Positions 61,676 to 64,000 of a DNA stretch of 64,000 nucleotides are shown here, piece by piece. Origin of the DNA: Solea solea (lineage: Eukaryota; Chordata; Actinopteri; Pleuronectiformes; Soleidae); assembly GCF_958295425.1 (NCBI RefSeq), contig NC_081146.1, positions 24,300,395 through 24,364,394 on the forward strand, written 5' to 3'. Below the pieces are notes generated by a model. The model had not been told where the DNA came from and made no database searches. It worked only from the letters and a program-made list of their open reading frames with translations. The translations under genes were made by a program, and so were the position numbers. Every line of letters begins with the position of its first letter. Positions within the stretch are counted from its first letter, which is position 1.

Positions 61676-61704
61676 CCCCCCCCCCCCCCCCCCACACACA
61701 CACA
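61676..61704. repeat. Poly-C plus (CA)n
   Basis: About 17 C followed by a short CA run. Confidence 0.9.
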
Positions 61705-61860
61705 CGTGCTTTACTGCCGGCTGAACACGTCGAACACATGTCTGAACATGCTACGTTCACCTGTTTGCCTCAAACATCAGTGAAGAGGAAAGCAAAACTA
61801 TTCAGACGGTTATTTGTTTTTTTTCTCGGTTAGGGAAAATCAAGTCAGACTGGTCCCCAT

Positions 61861-61925
61861 GGTTCTCAAACTGTGGTGCGTGTACCACCAGTGGTACGCG
61901 AGTTTCCTCTGGTGGTATCACTTAT
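61861..61925. repeat. hAT-like terminal fragment
   Basis: GGTTCTCAAACTGTGGTGCG and GTACCACCAGTGGTACGCGAG resemble the end of widespread vertebrate hAT-type elements. A related fragment (CGTTCTCAAAC) lies at 8180. The LINE below inserted into this element's surroundings. Confidence 0.5.
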
Positions 61926-61955
61926 CACTGTATGCGATCGGAGTGGAGGAATTTT
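61926..61955. repeat. Left 30-bp target-site duplication of the LINE
   Basis: Begins CACTGTATGCGATCGGAGTG and is identical over 30 bp to 62568-62597 on the far side of the LINE. Confidence 0.92.
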
Positions 61956-62567
61956 TATTTCTCCTTTATTTAACCAGATAAAAAGACCCATTGAGATCAA
62001 GATCTCTTTCACAAGGGTGACCTGGCCAAGAAAGGCAGCAGCACACGTCATAGTCAATTAAAAACAGGAAGACAACAACTACAATACAAACATAGAATTA
62101 CAAAAGTACAACTAGACAAACATAAAGTGCAAAAGTTTTGGTCACAGTAACAATTTAAGAGCACAGGCACTGTTCAATTGTTTTTTGTTGTCTATCTTTT
62201 AAGATGGAGCGGAAAGCTCCCAGCGAAATAAGAGCATGCAATTTAAGTTCTGTTTGGAGGGCATTCCAAGTAGAGGGGGCAGAGAAACTGAAAGCTTTTT
62301 TCCCCATTTCGGTCCGAACGCGTGAGGCAGACAAGTGCAAAATATCATTGGAACGTAAGGCATAATGGCTTCTGGTCCGCTGAAGAAAAGTACTCAAATA
62401 GGTAGGAACCAAGCCGAGAAGAGCCTTATAGACAAGAGTCATCCAGTGTGTGTAGCGTCTTTCAGACAGAGAAGACATGGAAGCTTTGGCATACAATTCA
62501 CAGTGGTGGGTGAGGCGGCTACAGCCAGTGATGAACCTCAGAGCACAATGATAGACTGGAGTGTATA
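61956..62567 (-). mobile_element. 5'-truncated LINE insertion
   Basis: On the minus strand the segment reads an ORF2 C-terminus (ERRYTHWMTLVYKALLGLVP, then FSFSAPSTWNALQTELK and FRSILKDRQQKTIEQC) to a stop at 62155. A 3' UTR and GGTTAAATAAAGGAGAAATAAA follow. This is the C-terminus of a reverse-transcriptase-bearing LINE, L2/CR1/Rex-like by motif layout. The frame is open for 113 codons, so the copy is fairly young. The 5' part is lacking. Confidence 0.85.
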
Positions 62568-62597
62568 CACTGTATGCGATCGGAGTGGAGGAATTTT
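62568..62597. repeat. Right 30-bp target-site duplication of the LINE
   Basis: Exact copy of 61926-61955, after which the older sequence resumes (GACCAGAGTGCG). Confidence 0.92.
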
Positions 62598-62884
62598 GAC
62601 CAGAGTGCGTTGATAATTGAACAAATAATGATACAAAATTATAATAAATTAAATTATAATAATTATAATAGTAATAATAATAATAATAATGATGATGAAA
62701 ATAATAATAATTAGACTGACTTCATCTCCCACTCCATCTTAATCTAATTTCACTTCACCAGTGCGAGAGGAAGAAGAGGATGATTAACTTGGACGTCAAA
62801 AAATAAATCTCATTTAATCAATTTATTCAAATAAAACTACACATAAAGAAATTAACCGGACACGTTTTTGTTGTTCGATTACTG

Positions 62885-62995
62885 AATGAACTATTAACAA
62901 TTTTGATAATTTCTTAAATGTCACTATTTTCTATTTTCTTTGCTCCATATAATAAAAAAAAATCCAATTTCGTGGACAAAACAAGACATTTGAGA
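62885..62995 (-). repeat. hAT-like MITE relic
   Basis: TTTCTTTGCTCCATATAA and GTGGACAAAACAAGACATTTGA are reverse-orientation matches to the family seen at 52160-52370. Followed by an ATC microsatellite (62998-63016). Confidence 0.5.
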
Positions 62996-63544
62996 ACATC
63001 ATCATCATCATCATCAGTTCCAGAGAAGCCCTGATCTTGTTTTTATTATTCCTTGTGGGATTTTAACAAAATTACCCCCTTTAGGGTTAAAGAGCAACAA
63101 AAATACAAGCCTGGAAACATGGAAGCACATAAACAAGAACAACAACAGCAAAAATGTAACTTTTCTATCTCTGTAGATACGTTTTCTATACTGACCTTAA
63201 AACAATGTCCCAACTTCCAAGGATCCTGTCACACTACAGCAGTGGTGGTGAAAATTAAAGTACATAAAAAAACACCTTCCATGTTAACAAAATCTTATTT
63301 ATACAGCTAAATACTGCAAAACATCACTTTGTCTCAAGCGACTAAAGAAGTGTCATCTCAGGGGTTCTTTATAAAATGTATTGACAACATAATTAAAATC
63401 ATCCTTGTCAACCATATCATGAACTTCCCTCTTTGTGCTTTCATTCTTCTGTCCTCCTGGAATGTTTTTTTTTCTGTCTCAACGTGTTTCTCCTTATTCA
63501 GCCTCTTGTCTACATTTCACACGAAATGGACCTCTCCACATTAT

Positions 63545-63547
<3 letters not shown>

Positions 63548-63592
<45 letters not shown>
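63548..63592. repeat. (CA)n microsatellite
   Basis: About 21 uninterrupted CA units; produces repeated Thr-His in the overlapping open frames, which are not considered genes. Confidence 0.95.
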
Positions 63593-63594
<2 letters not shown>

Positions 63595-64000
63595 CTAACA
63601 GACCACAGTGAAGTCACCATCGCTTTACCTGCAAGTTCACAAGTTCAACATCTAAACCTGTCTACAGTTTTCATCGTATCAATATGACTTTTTATTTTCT
63701 GACGGGTAGGTGATCACCCACATTACAGTTTGGTAATAATCTACCCACTGGTGCATCACATACAATTCAAATAATCAAATTTGTTAATTTAAGCAAATGC
63801 AGGACTAGACACACCATCATCAGGATTTGGCTGCAATTTAAATTTAACAAGGCCTCGACGCAGTCCCATTTAACAAGTTCAGACATGTATATCTCAGCGA
63901 CATAATAACAGATCAGGATGGATGTCATGCTTGTGTAAGTTGGTAAACGCTATAAACCGGTAAAGTTGTATACAGATCCAGAAAGTCGTCTGGATCCAGT

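Larger units (their letters stand above)
56172..64000. other. 5' flank of paqr6 and right end of the window
   Basis: 7.8 kb without a confident gene. The first 230 bp (56180-56410) are GC-rich and may hold the paqr6 promoter or a 5' UTR exon. The rest contains the exon-like segment at 57177-57311, minisatellites, two LINE pieces and microsatellites. In mammals SMG5 lies next to PAQR6 on this side; no part of it was recognised here. Confidence 0.5.

Noticed and set aside
62155..62496. 113-codon minus-strand gene
   Set aside because: It is the C-terminus of a LINE reverse-transcriptase ORF within a target-site-duplicated insertion, not a host gene.

Overview
The window reads as a teleost fish nuclear genome segment. 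It holds spliced vertebrate genes with GT/AG introns and a dense mix of fish-type repeats: Tc1/mariner and hAT-like MITEs, tRNA-derived SINE pieces, LINE tails and long microsatellites. No prokaryotic, organellar or viral gene organisation is seen. Species cannot be named from sequence alone.

Two protein genes are supported, facing each other tail to tail. The left gene (+ strand, 2730-29868) is ntrk1, the NGF receptor tyrosine kinase TrkA. Sixteen exons are visible, corresponding to human exons 2-17 and including an 18-bp candidate micro-exon. Only the first coding exon (signal peptide and LRR N-cap) is missing, presumably to the left. The right gene (- strand, 56171-49129) is paqr6, the membrane progestin receptor delta. 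All seven coding exons are present and give an intact 335-residue protein. In mammals the two genes lie in the same chromosomal neighbourhood, so the linkage is plausible.

Between them lie 19 kb without a recognisable gene. The striking part is 31601-41988, a 10.4-kb tandem array of a 38-bp unit (roughly 245 copies). Its left two thirds is organised into higher-order blocks punctuated by six copies of a ~170-bp segment. Each copy carries a degenerate tRNA-like sequence whose A and B boxes match the RNA polymerase III consensus on the minus strand. The right third lacks these segments and instead contains a recent 570-bp (15-unit) tandem duplication. The array starts about 65 bp after the best poly(A) signal for ntrk1. 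To its right come AT-rich palindromes, microsatellites and a degenerate AT-rich repeat field (45385-46560).

The introns carry several mobile elements with readable ends: a mariner-type MITE with TA duplications (21800-22189), a fold-back MITE with perfect 17-bp ends 22 bp past a splice donor (25255-25568), and a 38/42-bp minisatellite (15349-15885). Right of paqr6 (56172-64000) there is no confident gene. It holds one exon-like open segment (57177-57311), a 24-bp minisatellite, and a 5'-truncated LINE between perfect 30-bp target-site duplications (61926-62597).

Biologically, ntrk1 acts in sensory and sympathetic neuron survival through NGF, and paqr6 is a seven-pass steroid receptor. Nothing here suggests they form a joint system. 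The most unusual object is the satellite with embedded pol III-type boxes.
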